A program made the position numbers and the translations under genes. From Petunia secreta (taxonomy: Eukaryota; Streptophyta; Magnoliopsida; Solanales; Solanaceae), in assembly GCA_029990175.1 (NCBI GenBank), contig JARKIP010000003.1, positions 744,001-808,000 of the forward strand: DNA of 64,000 nt. Reading direction: 5' to 3'. Positions 13,190 to 24,364 of the stretch are shown piece by piece. Every line of letters begins with the position of its first letter. The first letter of the stretch is position 1. The notes beneath the pieces are model-generated. The model saw only the letters and a list, made by a program, of their open reading frames with translations, did no database searches and was not told where the DNA came from.

Positions 13190-13640
13190 TTTGATGATTT
13201 ATAAATGGTTACCGTTGAAGTGGTTTATTTATTGAAAATTATTGAAAATTCTTAATTTTTTATATACGTGAGATGATGTCACACATGAATTTAGAAATTT
13301 TTGACTAATAAAAAGTTACCACTAAAGTTGATTCATTTATTTGGATTCATCGAAAATTTTATGAATAAATAAATGGTTGCCATAAAGGTGGTTTATTTAT
13401 TTGGAGTCTTTGAAAATTCTTAATGGTTTTATTCATGTGAGAATATATTACGTATGGATTAAGAGTTTATGACAAATAAAAGATTACCTCTAAAATGGAG
13501 TATTTATTCGGAGTCATTGAAAATTCTTAAAGCTTTATACATATGAAATTATGTCAATGAATGAATTGAGAGTTATGATTAATAAATAGGATTTGCGAAA
13601 GTGATCTATTTATTTGAGTCATTGATTTTTCTCAATGTAC
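13190..13640 (+). repeat. Four to five diverged tandem repeats of about 110-130 bp
   Basis: Each unit carries variants of TTATTTGGAGTCATTGAAAA, then TTAA..TTTTATACATGTGA, then GATTAATAAATGGTTACC. The units are only moderately alike, so the array is old compared with the LTRs around it. Confidence 0.7.
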
Positions 13641-13944
13641 CATGTATAAATTGTCTCTTGGTAAGTGTATGTTAGTGGTGAAATTTTATCTACTTGAAAA
13701 GGAGATTAATTTCTAGATAACTAGAAACACTAAATTAATTGATGAGATAAGATATTGAGGTTTTCACTCAAAAAGGAGAAAATAATATCTTGGGTTCTCA
13801 TGTGTATTAATTGAGAGGACAATTTGACGTAGGATGAGGTTTTGTGTATCTTAGTCAAAGAAGTAACACATGTATACCTTGTGCTCATGGGATAATTATA
13901 AAGAGAATGTAAACGAGCATCGTGTTTGCATTAATTCACAAAAA

Positions 13945-14575
13945 CGCCTAAAAAGTTATCTTTCGAATTTGGTCATAGCTTTGCGATCAAGAATTCATGA
14001 TCTCTGATTGACCTGAAATTCGAAAGAGACATCGGAAACGATCCAGTAAGAAATTTTCACTGCTTTGCAATGAGTGGTGTCGTTTTTTTTTGACATTTTT
14101 GAAGGTCGTTTGGATGGAATTTTAGGTAGTGTGCTGGATTTAAACGTGAATTAAATATGAAAAGTCATTCTATATATCAATTTTGGTTTATATTAAATTT
14201 GGGACATGATAATGCATGATTATTTAATATATGTTGATATATGATAAGAATGTAGTTCATATTTTATATTCTTAGAAACGTAAGAGTTGCACTGTTTTAA
14301 TGAAATACAAATTTTTAAAAATATGTTGTTTGATCTTGATTCATGGATATCAAAAGATTACTTGTTGATATATGATTTGAACAAGCAACAGATATATTTT
14401 GAACCCTAAAAACGTAAAAACAAGAATTGTCCAAATTTGGTCATAGTTTCGGAGATCAGAAATTTTGACAGACTCTGATTGACCTGAAATTTGGTAGGTT
14501 CATTGGAAACGGCCCAATAAGAAAAACTCACTGCTATGCAGTGAACCATGTTGTTTTTCGGCAGTTTGAGGCTGT
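13945..14575 (+). repeat. Pair of diverged direct repeats of about 145-175 bp
   Basis: 13945-14090 and 14400-14575 share AATTTGGTCATAG, TCTGATTGACCTGAAATT, TTGGAAACG and a CACTGC..TGCA segment in the same order, separated by about 310 bp. Confidence 0.75.
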
Positions 14576-14659
14576 TAAGGTGGTGTTTTTGGCGTTTTTC
14601 TATTTTCTGGAAATTATTTTTCTAAGAAAAGTTAATGGTTGGCACCCAGTGGTAATAGG

Positions 14660-14885
14660 GATTATTCTATATGGTCTCCATGATCATATACTAGTATAAA
14701 CAATAATTTTACGTGTTGACATAGTTCTTCCTCCCTAACGGATAAATTTATTGTTGAGTATACTTGGCTTAAAAGTCCCTACGGTATCCATGATTGAATA
14801 CTAGTATAAATGATATATTTACGTGTTGACAATAGGTCTTCCTCCCTAACGGATAAATGTATTGTTGGTATACAAGGTTTAATCA
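14660..14885 (+). repeat. Two direct repeats of about 110 bp
   Basis: Both units contain CATGAT..ATACTAGTATAAA, TTTACGTGTTGACA and CTTCCTCCCTAACGGATAAA in the same order. Confidence 0.8.
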
Positions 14886-15279
14886 CTAGTTGTTGATGAC
14901 TTGTATATATCTCTCCAACTGAGAATTGCATGTTGAGTCAACGAAACTAGGGCTATTCAATAATTGATATTTACTTGAATTAAATTAATAGTAGACTCTC
15001 CAACTGAGTTTGATATTATTTAATTTAATGAGTGAAATCTGACATTGCATGTATGTGGTGCATGAATAGCTACTTTCCCAACGAATTTGGCTATTCAAGC
15101 TGCATGAAAATATATGTGTGATGTGTTTTGAATTTGATTATTCAATGTTACATGACCTGAGTTGATTTATTTAAATTGTTTTGTCTCACTAATTAGATAC
15201 GTCTTTATTTCAATTCCCTAAGTGCTATTTTCTCACAAAACTAATCTAGAATTTTTTTTTGGTGATGACAAGACATTAA

Positions 15280-16170
15280 TTTAAAGGATGCATTATATGT
15301 ATATTAAGTTAGAAAGAAATTTGATTCCAGTTTCTAGCTTAATAAGAGATGGATATTCAATTTATTTTACCAATAACTTTGGTGTTATTGAGGTTAATAA
15401 ATATTTATCTCTTGTGGTACATGTTGCAAGGTCCTTTTATTATATGTCTTCCGAATTTAACGATATTGATCTGCCCCATAAGAGAAAATATTCTTTGAAA
15501 TTGAATAACACTTATCTGTTGCCCTTGTATCAAGGTCATATTTATTTTAATAGAATACTTTTGGTTGGTTATGGATGGATCTTTAAGGTTCATTGAAAGT
15601 GGAGGCACTACCAACCCTATGAATTCTTGTTAAAAGAAAATATGACTAAGTGATACTTCCCTTTTAAAAAGGAAATAAAGCAAGTGATAAGTTAGAATTA
15701 ATTCGTTCTGATTAGTATAGCCTGATGAACATACATGCAAGAGGTATTTTTGAGTATTTCTATGACATTCATAAATGATTATTCAAAATATGAATATATT
15801 TATTTGATGCATTATAAGTCTTAATACTTTGAGAAATCAAGGAGTTTAAGACTGAAAAAGAAATGCGTCATGAAAAATATATTACTATATCACTGCGATT
15901 TGATCGTGGTGGTGATACCTCTTTGCAAAGTTCACTAATTACTTATCAGAATAAGGAATTATATCTACACCTGGGACGTTATAACAAAATGGTGTAGTAG
16001 AAAGAACAAATAAGACTCTTATGGAGATGGTTAAATCAATGTAAGTTGTTCAAATTTGTTATTCTCTTTCATATTGGGAATATGTCTTAGAAACTTTAAA
16101 TTACATTCTAAATATAGTCCTTCTATGTTAGTACCTTTTACAAGGGAAAACTGATTAGTTGGAATCAAGG
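15280..16170 (+). pseudogene. Decayed Copia GAG-pre-integrase and integrase region
   Basis: The frame at 15288-15596 reads RNLIPVSSLIRDGY and later NNTYLLPLYQGH, matching the GAG-pre-integrase domain of plant Copia (usually a zinc-finger region with an H..C pattern). Past the stop at about 15594, broken frames still resemble the integrase core: an HARGIFEYF-like piece near 15735, a Lys-Tyr-Glu-Tyr segment near 15795, and NRTLMEMVKSM-like sequence near 16005. The catalytic Asp-Asp-Glu set cannot be assembled. The protein would be non-functional. Confidence 0.75.
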
Positions 16171-16420
16171 ATGAATGTGTATATGTTTGTTGGCTATTCA
16201 AAAGAGACGAAAGGATGTTTATTTTCTTGTCATAATGAAAAGAAGGTACTTGTTAGCATGAGTACCAGATTTCTAGAATATGACTATTTAATAAACAATG
16301 TTCCTAGAAGTAAATTTTATTTACTGGACTGAACATAGAAATAACAAGTGGATCACCTGAAAATCCAAAAGTTCAATTGAAATCCAATCGACATGTTGGA
16401 ATTGGCATTCCATTGTATTT

Positions 16421-16943
16421 AAATAGTGGGAGAAATGTCAATAGACAAAAGATGATTGGAAATCCACTACTCCAAAGTAGTGGGAGTGAATTTTTGAAAA
16501 GTCATTAATATACACTACAAGATGAAGTTGTTCATATTCTTATACCGAAAGGTAAGAGAAGAATATTGAGACTTAAGGCTCTAATTGTTGTGTGGTTTCA
16601 CCACAAGATCATGGTAGTGTGACTTAGTAGTAGTACTTTGTCGTAGTGGGAGAAAAGAATGAAAATTGTTCGGTTAGCACTCTTGGGATAGTTTCATGAC
16701 TGGATCCTGCAGAGGTTAAGATCGACCGATTAGTAATCAAAAAAAGCACTGTTGGACAATGATTGCATTAGAAAACAACTTGACTAGATCCTTTTAGTAT
16801 TTATATAAAAGGAATGCTTGTGAAAGTTGTAAATGCATGGTTAAAAGTCTAAGTGGGAGTTTGATGGGATATATACTATTAACAATGCGTTTGATATAAT
16901 ATGTATTATAACAATGACATGGTTATAAGTATAAGTGGGAGAT
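16421..16943 (+). repeat. Five AGTGGGAG purine motifs and a partial copy of the PPT/U3 junction
   Basis: AGTGGGAG occurs near 16425, 16479, 16645, 16852 and 16934. The last is the functional-looking polypurine tract. At 16851-16895 the motif is followed by TGATGGGATATATACTATTAA, a diverged copy of the LTR start TGTTGGGATATACTAATAAC, about 82 bp ahead of the true junction. Confidence 0.75.
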
Positions 16944-18285
16944 TGTTGGGATATACTAATAACCATGCGGTTTTAGTTAGATTATTCCCAGTTTAACAAT
17001 TGGTCATTCATTTACTAAAGATAATGAATTATTATTTATTTAGATCAATTGTGTCATGTGTGTCCTATTATTTATATAGTAGTTGATTTAGTGTGTAGAG
17101 CCAAGCTTATACACGGAAGATTAAATCATCGGTTCTTATAAGTAATAAAGTAATGTTCACAATCTAAGATGGAAATTGGACAAAGCCATCGGTATGATTG
17201 TAGTACAAGATTATATATAATTTATCTTCATTATGGGAATAGTATAATTCCAACTTCTTGTGCTAGTGCGCTTTGTGTGCATTGAACGGACCAAGTAGAG
17301 ATAAGTATTTTTATACTGACTATATAAAATAAACTCTCTAGCTCATCAGATGTACTTATACTCTTAATCTTGATATAGTTATTATTAGTGATGTATATTA
17401 TTCATTGTCTTGATTTATCAATAGGTGAGGTCCAGGATATTTGGGTCAAATAATTCCTGATAAGTTGGATAATGATAATATGCATTTGCGAAGTAATAGC
17501 TAGTTGATAGAATCCACGTCTCGATATAGAGATTGATGACACCCCTTTATGAAAGCTTATAAGTTTCTATGTGTAAATCTGGCCAGTGAATTTTGTATCC
17601 GGCACATGGAATAAGTTAAGCGGAACTCTAAAGGATGTGTATATTTAGTCAATATATTAAATTGTCAGTAATTTGATATTATTGATTGGTGTCTGTAATC
17701 TTAACGTGGGGAGTTAAATAAGATTTGATGGAAGAATTCGAAATTCAACTGAGGAGTGCAATTACGAATTTCTAGTGGAAATAATTTGTAATTTATTATG
17801 GAAAGATTAATTCTAGAGAAAAAGAATTAATTCCATAATTGGAAGCCTCATTAATTAATTCTGTGGTCCCTGTTGTGACCGAATCCAATTAGGACTAGGA
17901 GAGAGGTTTCTTGGTGGAAAAGAATCCTAGATAGTTTTGGAAAAGGGTTTTACCCTAAAACTATATAAGGAGGATTCTTGGCCAAAAGGAAACACACCAA
18001 AACACAACAAAAACCCTAAATAGGTTTTCTCTCTCTGAAACACTTGTTCCACCCAAGTGATTATTAGTCTGGGTATTATTCGGGCACACGACAGAAGATC
18101 ATGGAACTGGAGGACGATCCCGTAGATGATCTTGCTCGTGATTGAAGATTGTTTCAAGGTTGAAGTCACGCTTCAAGAGGTATTCCGTTTTATGTTTATG
18201 TAAAACTGAATTGTTTGCTAGTTTGTCTAGATTACATGTGAGTTCATGATCCTGGAATTGCTTCCGCTGTGTTTATATTCCTTCA
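16944..18285 (+). repeat. 3' LTR of the RT-less Copia element
   Basis: 1,342 bp, nearly identical to 10945-12287, followed by the AAGAT duplication. Confidence 0.95.
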
Positions 18286-18489
18286 AAGATAAGGAGGCGA
18301 TTTCCTGTGTGAGAAGGCCAACCTCTTGTCTACCCGACATACTAAAATATAATTAAATTATGTACTAATCACTCAATAAATCATGAATATGTATGTAAGT
18401 AAATCAACTTTATTGATTATCAAAGAACATATATTTGAACAACTAGAAAAATAAAGAATAATACAAAATCACTCAAAGTCTATGCAAGC
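18286..18489 (-). other. 3' noncoding interior of the outer Copia, segment 3
   Basis: Begins with the AAGAT duplication and leads into the pol remnant. No separate coding frame. Confidence 0.65.
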
Positions 18490-19826
18490 CTTGAGACCTG
18501 GTGTGTCTCACAAATGCATCTCTAACTAAAGGCTTGGTCAGTGGATCTGCTACCATATCTTCTGTAGATATTTTCACCAGGTTCAACCTCTTGCATATAT
18601 ACATATCTCTTGCATAGTTATACTTGATATCTATGTGCTTAGTATCACAATGATGCTTAGGATTCTTGGTTTCACCTTACTACCACACTAGACCAACGCT
18701 GGTTCATCATCAGTGTTACCCAACAAACTTTTCAAGAGCCTATTCAACTAAACAACTTCTTGTGTTGTTTTTGACAGAGCCACATATTCGGCTTCCATCG
18801 TGGATAGTGCTACACATGATTGCTTCTTACTCTTCCATGATATGGCACCATTACTAAGTAAGAAGACATATCCTGAGGTAGACTTCCTCTCGTCTAAATC
18901 TCCTCCATGATCAGTATCAGTGTATCCAACTAATCGCAAATCTTTGCCGCCTTGATAACAAAGCGCGTAGTCAGCTGTTCCTCTCAGATATCTCATGATC
19001 CACTTTACTGCTTGCCAATGTGCTAGACCTGGATTGGATTGATATCTACTTACTAAGCCAACTGCTTGACAAATATCAGGTCTACTACATACCATAGCAT
19101 ACATTAGACATCCGACTGCGCTTTTATAAGGGACTCGCTTCATCTTTTCTGTCTCTTCAGGAGTCTGAGGACACAATAATTTCCCAAGTTATGGCCTTTG
19201 CTGATAGGAGTGTCAATTGGATTGCTATTCTGCATATTAAATCGTTCAAGAATTTTCTTAATGTAATTCTCTTAAGAGAGATACAATAGTTTCTTAGGAC
19301 GATCTCTTGAAATTTTGATTCCAAGAATATATGCAGCTTCACCCATACCTTTCATCTCAAATTGAGATGACAACCAGGCCTTTACCTTGTTTAACAACTC
19401 CTTATCATTTCCGGCTATAAGTATATTATCGACATACAATGTCAGAATTACAAGCTTATTTCTTGATCTATTGGTATAAACACAATGGTCTTCATCAACC
19501 ATAGTAAAACCATTGGATATGATCACATTTTGAAAGTGTATATACCACTACCTTGAAGATTGTTTGAGGCCATAAATAGACTTTAAAAGTCTACAAATCT
19601 TTTGTTCGTGACCTTTTTCAATGAAACATTCGGGTTGTTCTATATAAATTTCTTCATCTAATTCTCCATTGAGAAAGGCAGCTTTTACATCCATATGATG
19701 TAATTCAAGATCTAAACTTGCTACTATAGCTAGAATCAGGCGAATTGAGTTAAATCGTACAAGAGGTGAGAAAGTCTCTTGCCTTTAAGCCATGCCTCTG
19801 AAGCACAAAGCTTCATTTTTAGCATG
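18490..19826 (-). pseudogene. Copia RT-RNase H remnant of the outer element
   Basis: Read on the minus strand. A MDVKAAFLNGELDEEIY-type RT segment (about 19700) leads to RLLKSIYGLKQ, then a frameshift or stop near 19530. An intact stretch at 19526-19272 carries LYVDNILIAG, where the YVDD catalytic motif has become YVDN. A further break separates the RNase H part (19176-18748), which keeps a D-TDHGGDLDERKSTSGY segment and ALSTMEAEYVALS. Broken frames resembling NPKHH..TKHIDI and MVADPLTKPL reach about 18490. Stops, frameshifts and the lost catalytic Asp show a dead pol gene. Upstream pol domains are missing. Confidence 0.92.
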
Positions 19827-20488
19827 TTACCATCGCTGCCATTATTTGAGTACTAAACTTCTAAGTTTTTTTTTTTGTCATTACAGAAAGATATAGAGAG
19901 GAAGAAGCCATTGCTTCTCACCTTCTTTTTCTCTTGAAGAATCGACACAAAAAAAAAATTAAGGTATTTATTTTGTTTCTGCTACTTTCGGTGATGGGCA
20001 ATGATGTTCCACAGCGGGGCATTGGTGGGAGTTTCAAAAAACTGATTTTGATTTTTAAAAAAAATATATTTTCAAGAAAATAAATCTGTAAAGCTGATCC
20101 AAAACTGATTTGGAATCAGTATTAGATTTATTTTATAGAGTTGAGATTGATTTCGAAAGTTATGGACATTGAAGTGATACTCTAATTTCTCTTCCTCTCT
20201 ACTGAATGTTGACACGCATGAAGGTTTTCCTCCATTTTGTTTATGAGAAACAGAACTCTTCAGATTTCCATTATGAATTCTGAATCAGTTTAAACTGACC
20301 CTACTTTAATCTTGAGATAGAATATACACTGATCTAAGTACACAGATTCCATCACGACATAAAACATAATTTCAAATGAACAAAATAAAATATATAAATC
20401 CTGACATGCAGTTTTAAATCACATTGAAAATAAAACTACTGTTATGATTATTTGGACCAGAAAACCAACCTATGACATCTGATAGCAA
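19827..20488 (-). other. Unassigned interior between the Copia RT remnant and its 5' LTR
   Basis: About 660 bp that should have held gag, protease and integrase but shows none of them. Two homopolymer runs (about 19866 and 19949) are present. A large internal deletion in the outer element explains this best. Confidence 0.6.
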
Positions 20489-20857
20489 TGAAGGATTCAT
20501 ATTCATATAACACAGAATCTATACTAAATAGATTATTCAAAAATATTTATCAGAGAACTTACTTGTACTCCTTATAAGCGGAAGTGGTAGGATCTTTACC
20601 GCGGATGGAATCACTGGTCGTCGATGGTTGTCACAGTAACGGAGCAACCCTTTTATCCACAGTCTAAACACCTAGTTTATTTGATAGAGAGAAGTAGGAA
20701 GAGTTGTATGGAAAAGTATATTGTTTATCTGAGCCTTTTACTGTATTTATAATTGTATAAAACAGTAGTTGTCCTCTTATAGAACTCTATCATGTAACTT
20801 ATTTTTTTATCTAGATAGATATTAAGAGCGTACTCTTTTATTCAGATAAATCCAACA
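20489..20857 (-). repeat. 5' LTR of the outer minus-strand Copia
   Basis: 369 bp, partner of 2182-2564. On the minus strand it starts TGTTGGATTTATCTG and ends CCTTCA. It is followed by a degenerate primer site and bordered outside by TTAAC. Confidence 0.9.
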
Positions 20858-20862
20858 TTAAC

Positions 20863-22051
20863 AAAAATAATAATCAACTCAAACTTTAACCTAAGTAACT
20901 TCTACCATTATCTAAATGTTTCGAGAGAATTTGAGAGAAGTGTTCAGGTTAAGTACACAACAAAGAAAAAGGAGAAATCAAATTCATACTAAGGAGGTGG
21001 GAAAGGGTAAACAGGACGAATTGAAAGATTGACCTACTTAGTGCTTAAATATAGAAAAATGTATTGTCACAAAATCAAGTAAAGACAAAACAAATTTTCT
21101 TTAGCTATCTTATAAGTTTTGCGAAAAATTAAATTGTTGCATAATTTCAGTAAATTTCCACACACATTGCTAAAGAAGTCATGATCAGTATTAAACATGC
21201 ATGTTTAAAATGCTAAGATATGGCAACTGCTAGAGACTTGAAGTTGGACGACGTAGAGCTGTTGTTCTACTTACAAGAGTAGTTCGCATAGCTATTTGTA
21301 ACTAAATATAAAGAACTAAATTGACAATAACAAGCAGTAAATTCACAATAACAAGAACATATATCTGTTTTGCTTCAATAAATGTGCTCGAGTCCTTGAT
21401 TAAGTAGATCTGATTAAAGTCCTCGTACTTTCAATATATTTTGATACAAAATCAGTCTACGAGTATGCGCTATGTGCGTGTTCCTCATATCTATGACTAA
21501 AGTGTGGTGCATATTGTATTGACAAATAAGTTTTGCAAAAGTTAGTATATTAAAAAAACACAAGTTCTATGATGATCGAATAAAATACAGGTAAAGCAAA
21601 TTTGTCGAGGTATGAATCCTAGATCCAAATTGAAGAAAGACCTTGAAAGCAATTAAAAGATTAGATGCTATGGGCAACTTACCTTGGTGAGCTTATTAGT
21701 GATGTCCGCATAAGCTAGTTTATCTTTCAAGAATTCTGACAAAAAAAAGATGCATATAATTTCATGTAAGTTTTAATGGAAAAACAATATGAATACCTGT
21801 TCTCTCATAATCATTGGCTCAAGAAGAGATGCTCATATTCGTAGCCATTCTTTATTCTCTACAAAACAGAAAGGGTAAGTAAACCAAAAGATCCTTAAGA
21901 TTCCAAAGAATTGGACTAAACAAGTAGAGTGTGATTATCTACTTAAATCCACCGTTACATACAAATAATAAATGCTACTGCAATGTTAAAATTCAAAAAT
22001 GATAAAATATTAGAAGCGTAAAAATTCTACTTCATGCACTTTGCACAAGTA
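20863..22051. other. AT-rich intergenic DNA
   Basis: Right flank of the nested LTR block. No coding frame, RNA gene or repeat recognised. Confidence 0.5.
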
Positions 22052-22060
22052 AAAGAAAAA

Positions 22061-22441
22061 TGGACACTTACAAAAATACCCACAAAATCTAAAATAATTA
22101 CAGCTACTACCCACTACTTTCAAATATTACGGGACCTACCCACTAAATTATTTACCCACTCTACCCACCCAAACTTGTATACCATAGTTTATGCAGTATA
22201 CCATAAAGGTATATACCTATAAGGCATAACAAAGGTATACAGTAATAAATGTCCCTCCAGACTTGTATACCATAATTTATGCAGTATACTTTAAAGGTAT
22301 ACACCTATAAGGCATAACAAAGGTATACAATAATAAATGGGTAGGTTGGGTAAATACTTTTAGTTTTATGGGTAGTATAATTTGTAATGGGTATGGCTTG
22401 TAAATACTTTAAATTTTATGGGTATAGAGTGTAAAAATCCC
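22061..22441. mobile_element. MULE-type MITE (381 bp)
   Basis: Perfect 9-bp target duplication AAAGAAAAA at 22052-22060 and 22442-22450. The left end reads GGACACTTACAAAAATACCC and the right end in reverse complement reads GGGATTTTTACACTCTATAC. The similarity continues for about 40 bp (CCCAYAAAATYTAAA). The middle is a direct duplication of about 88 bp (22172-22259 and 22260-22347). Non-coding. Confidence 0.82.
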
Positions 22442-22525
22442 AAAGAAAAAAGAAGACGACATCAATAACAGACGTACTGACGATAGCTACCGGAATGTCA
22501 AATACCTAAAGGTTGTAATTCTATT

Positions 22526-24364
22526 GAATTTTTTACATAAAAGTACAAGTTTTAGAGCTTAATTACCAAATATAGCAATATTTTAGTAAAACTACCCTAT
22601 ATAGAGAGGAAAACACAAGATAATTACAAATATAGCAAAAACATAGCAATATTTTCCCATAACATACCAAACCCTTACATTCTTCCTTATATTTCCCCCT
22701 ATCACTTTTGCTCCTCCCATTTCCCCCAATTTCACTTTTCCTCCCACCATTTCCCCCCAATTTCACTTTTACTCCTCTCATTTTTCCCAATTTCACTTTT
22801 CCTCATACATCCTCAATATTTCTTGTTGAATCTCACTATTTCGCACCGTATCAACTGTTTCTGCACCGTATCAACTGTTTCTGTAGCACTGTATCTAACT
22901 GTTTCTGCACCGTTTCGGTTCATTTCAACATTGTATCTAAATGTTTTGAACTATATCAACTCCCGTTTCAGATTGTATCAGACTGTTTTAAACTGTATCA
23001 ACTCCCGTTTCAGACCGTATCAACTTGTTTCAGACCGTATCATAGTGTTTCAATATTGTTTCAGACTGTATCAAGTCTCGTTTCAAACTGTATCAAGTCT
23101 CGTTTCAAACTGTATCAACTCTGTTTCATACTGTATCAGACTGTTTTAAACTGTATCAAGTCCCGTTTCAGACTATATCATACTGTTTTAAATTGTATCA
23201 ACTCCCGTTTTAGACCGTATCAAACTGTTTCAACAGTTATTTCAGATTGTTTCAATGTCGTTTCAGACAGTATCATATTGTTTCAACATCGTTTCAGATG
23301 TATCAAACTGTTGCAACAATTGTTTCAATGTTTCAACGATGTTTCAAACTGTATCATATTGTTTCAACGCCATCAGTCGTGAGCAATAGAAAATAAGAGT
23401 TCAAATTTATTAATCTGAAAAATCTGTACAAATAGGAACATAATCAGAAATGCAATCGTAACAATTCTAAAGAAACAGAAACAGAACAAAAATGAAGCAA
23501 ATCTAAAGAAACAGAAAATGATACTGTTTCAAAAATGACCACACCTTATTGTCCTTGTCGTAGACTTTCCCACACCTCATCTAAGCCATCATTTCCTCTC
23601 ATTATCATCATTCAAAAAAGCATACAGATTTCGATGGCAGTAAGCAAGAACCAGTAGGTGTTAGAACCTGGATTAGTGTTTGACCCGGATAACCCGCGTA
23701 AGAACCCGACCCAAACATCCCAGAACAAGACGAAATAGCTGCTAATGGTGCCGTAGCAGGACCTTAAAAATACCCATTATTAAACGGGTTCGTAACAGTT
23801 CTCCTTCGCCGTTGTGTCTACCGTCACCGAGGGTCACGCGACGAGCTTTCATCTGAACAAATCCGTTGTATCATCGAGTCACCGCAGAGTAGAGTGCTTA
23901 ATGAAATTGAGTCCATAGGGAGAGAGAGGAGAGTGTTTAGAGCACCGGAATGTATGGGGTGAACAGAAAAGTCATTGTCGCTGGAGTTAGGGTTTAGATT
24001 TTCAACCTCGATGTACGTTGATTTGTTGATTATTTGGGGAAACTAAGGCGAGATCGGAGAATAAGACGTCGTGAGGAATCCGATGATGTAACTTTTCAGC
24101 CGGATGGTGGTGGTTGAAGGGCAATCGCCGTCGGCAGTGGCGGTTCCCGGCGAAGACAGATCTGAGAGGATTATTTCTTATACCTGAAGTTTTGTTTAGA
24201 GGTGCTTTAAGGGAGTAGATGTGTAAATATACAAAATATTGAAAGGGGTGGTAATTGAAAAATGAAATATGCTAGAAAAAATATTGCTATGTAGTGTAAT
24301 TTGTATAATGTTGCTATTTTTGTATAATTAGGGGTGTATATTTGTATCTATGTGTAAAAATTCC
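22526..24364. mobile_element. Non-autonomous MULE with tandem repeats and a GC-rich core (1,839 bp)
   Basis: Perfect 9-bp target duplication AATTCTATT at 22517-22525 and 24365-24373. The ends read GAATTTTTTACATAAAAGTA and, from the other side, GGAATTTTTACACATAGATA, with weaker similarity running about 70 bp inward to a shared ATAGCAATATTTT motif. The interior has a 22-bp tandem array (22843-23370) and a GC-richer, gene-like stretch at about 23640-24190, as in Pack-MULEs. No transposase frame. The neighbouring DNA carries an uninterrupted second copy of the target (24430-24445), which confirms the boundary. Confidence 0.85.
22843..23370 (+). repeat. 22-bp tandem repeat array
   Basis: Roughly two dozen units of 21-23 bp with consensus near GTATCAACTCCCGTTTCAGACT. 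The array is open on the plus strand for over 200 codons (22708-23382), rich in Cys, Phe, Leu and Tyr. The 22-bp period makes the peptide repeat every 22 residues. I regard this as a by-product of the repeat and not a gene. Confidence 0.88.

Larger units (their letters stand above)
12301..15240 (+). other. Non-coding repetitive interior in place of gag and protease
   Basis: Almost 3 kb without a Copia gag or protease frame. It contains three sets of diverged repeats, listed separately (13190-13640; 13945-14090 with 14400-14575; 14660-14885). Origin unknown. It may be a replaced or captured segment or a very decayed gag. Confidence 0.7.
10945..18285 (+). mobile_element. RT-less, non-autonomous Copia-derived element with near-identical LTRs (7,341 bp)
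   Basis: Flanked by a perfect AAGAT duplication (10940-10944 and 18286-18290). The LTRs (10945-12287 and 16944-18285) differ by about three substitutions and one 1-bp indel in 1.34 kb (about 99.7%), so it is the youngest insertion in the window. The primer site TGGTATCAGAGC is at 12289-12300 and a purine tract AAGTGGGAGA abuts the 3' LTR. The interior is not functional: only decayed GAG-pre-integrase and integrase remain (about 15280-16170). RT and RNase H are absent, and about 2.9 kb of non-coding, internally repetitive DNA stands where gag and protease should be. Such an element could have moved only with proteins supplied by another copy (inference). Confidence 0.95.
2182..20857 (-). mobile_element. 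Old Copia LTR retrotransposon, minus strand, host of two nested insertions
   Basis: The ends are two related LTRs (2182-2564 and 20489-20857) flanked by TTAAG/TTAAC, a target duplication with one mismatch. Read on the minus strand, the right LTR is the 5' LTR. A degraded initiator-Met primer site containing GCTATCAGA (20480-20488) abuts it. At the other end a purine tract (GTGAGTGGGAGA on the minus strand, 2565-2576) abuts the 3' LTR. Removing the nested Gypsy (2858-10411) and Copia (10945-18285) leaves only about 3 kb of interior: decayed RT-RNase H plus a 3' noncoding region. Gag, protease, integrase and the N-terminal part of RT are gone. The LTRs differ at roughly 25 positions, which makes this the oldest of the three elements. 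Confidence 0.88.

Noticed and set aside
15288..15596. A new 102-residue protein gene
   Set aside because: The sequence is the decayed GAG-pre-integrase segment of a Copia polyprotein inside a defined LTR element.
22708..23382. 224-codon plus-strand frame as a gene
   Set aside because: It is produced by a 22-bp tandem array with no stop word, has no domain, and lies inside a non-autonomous MULE.
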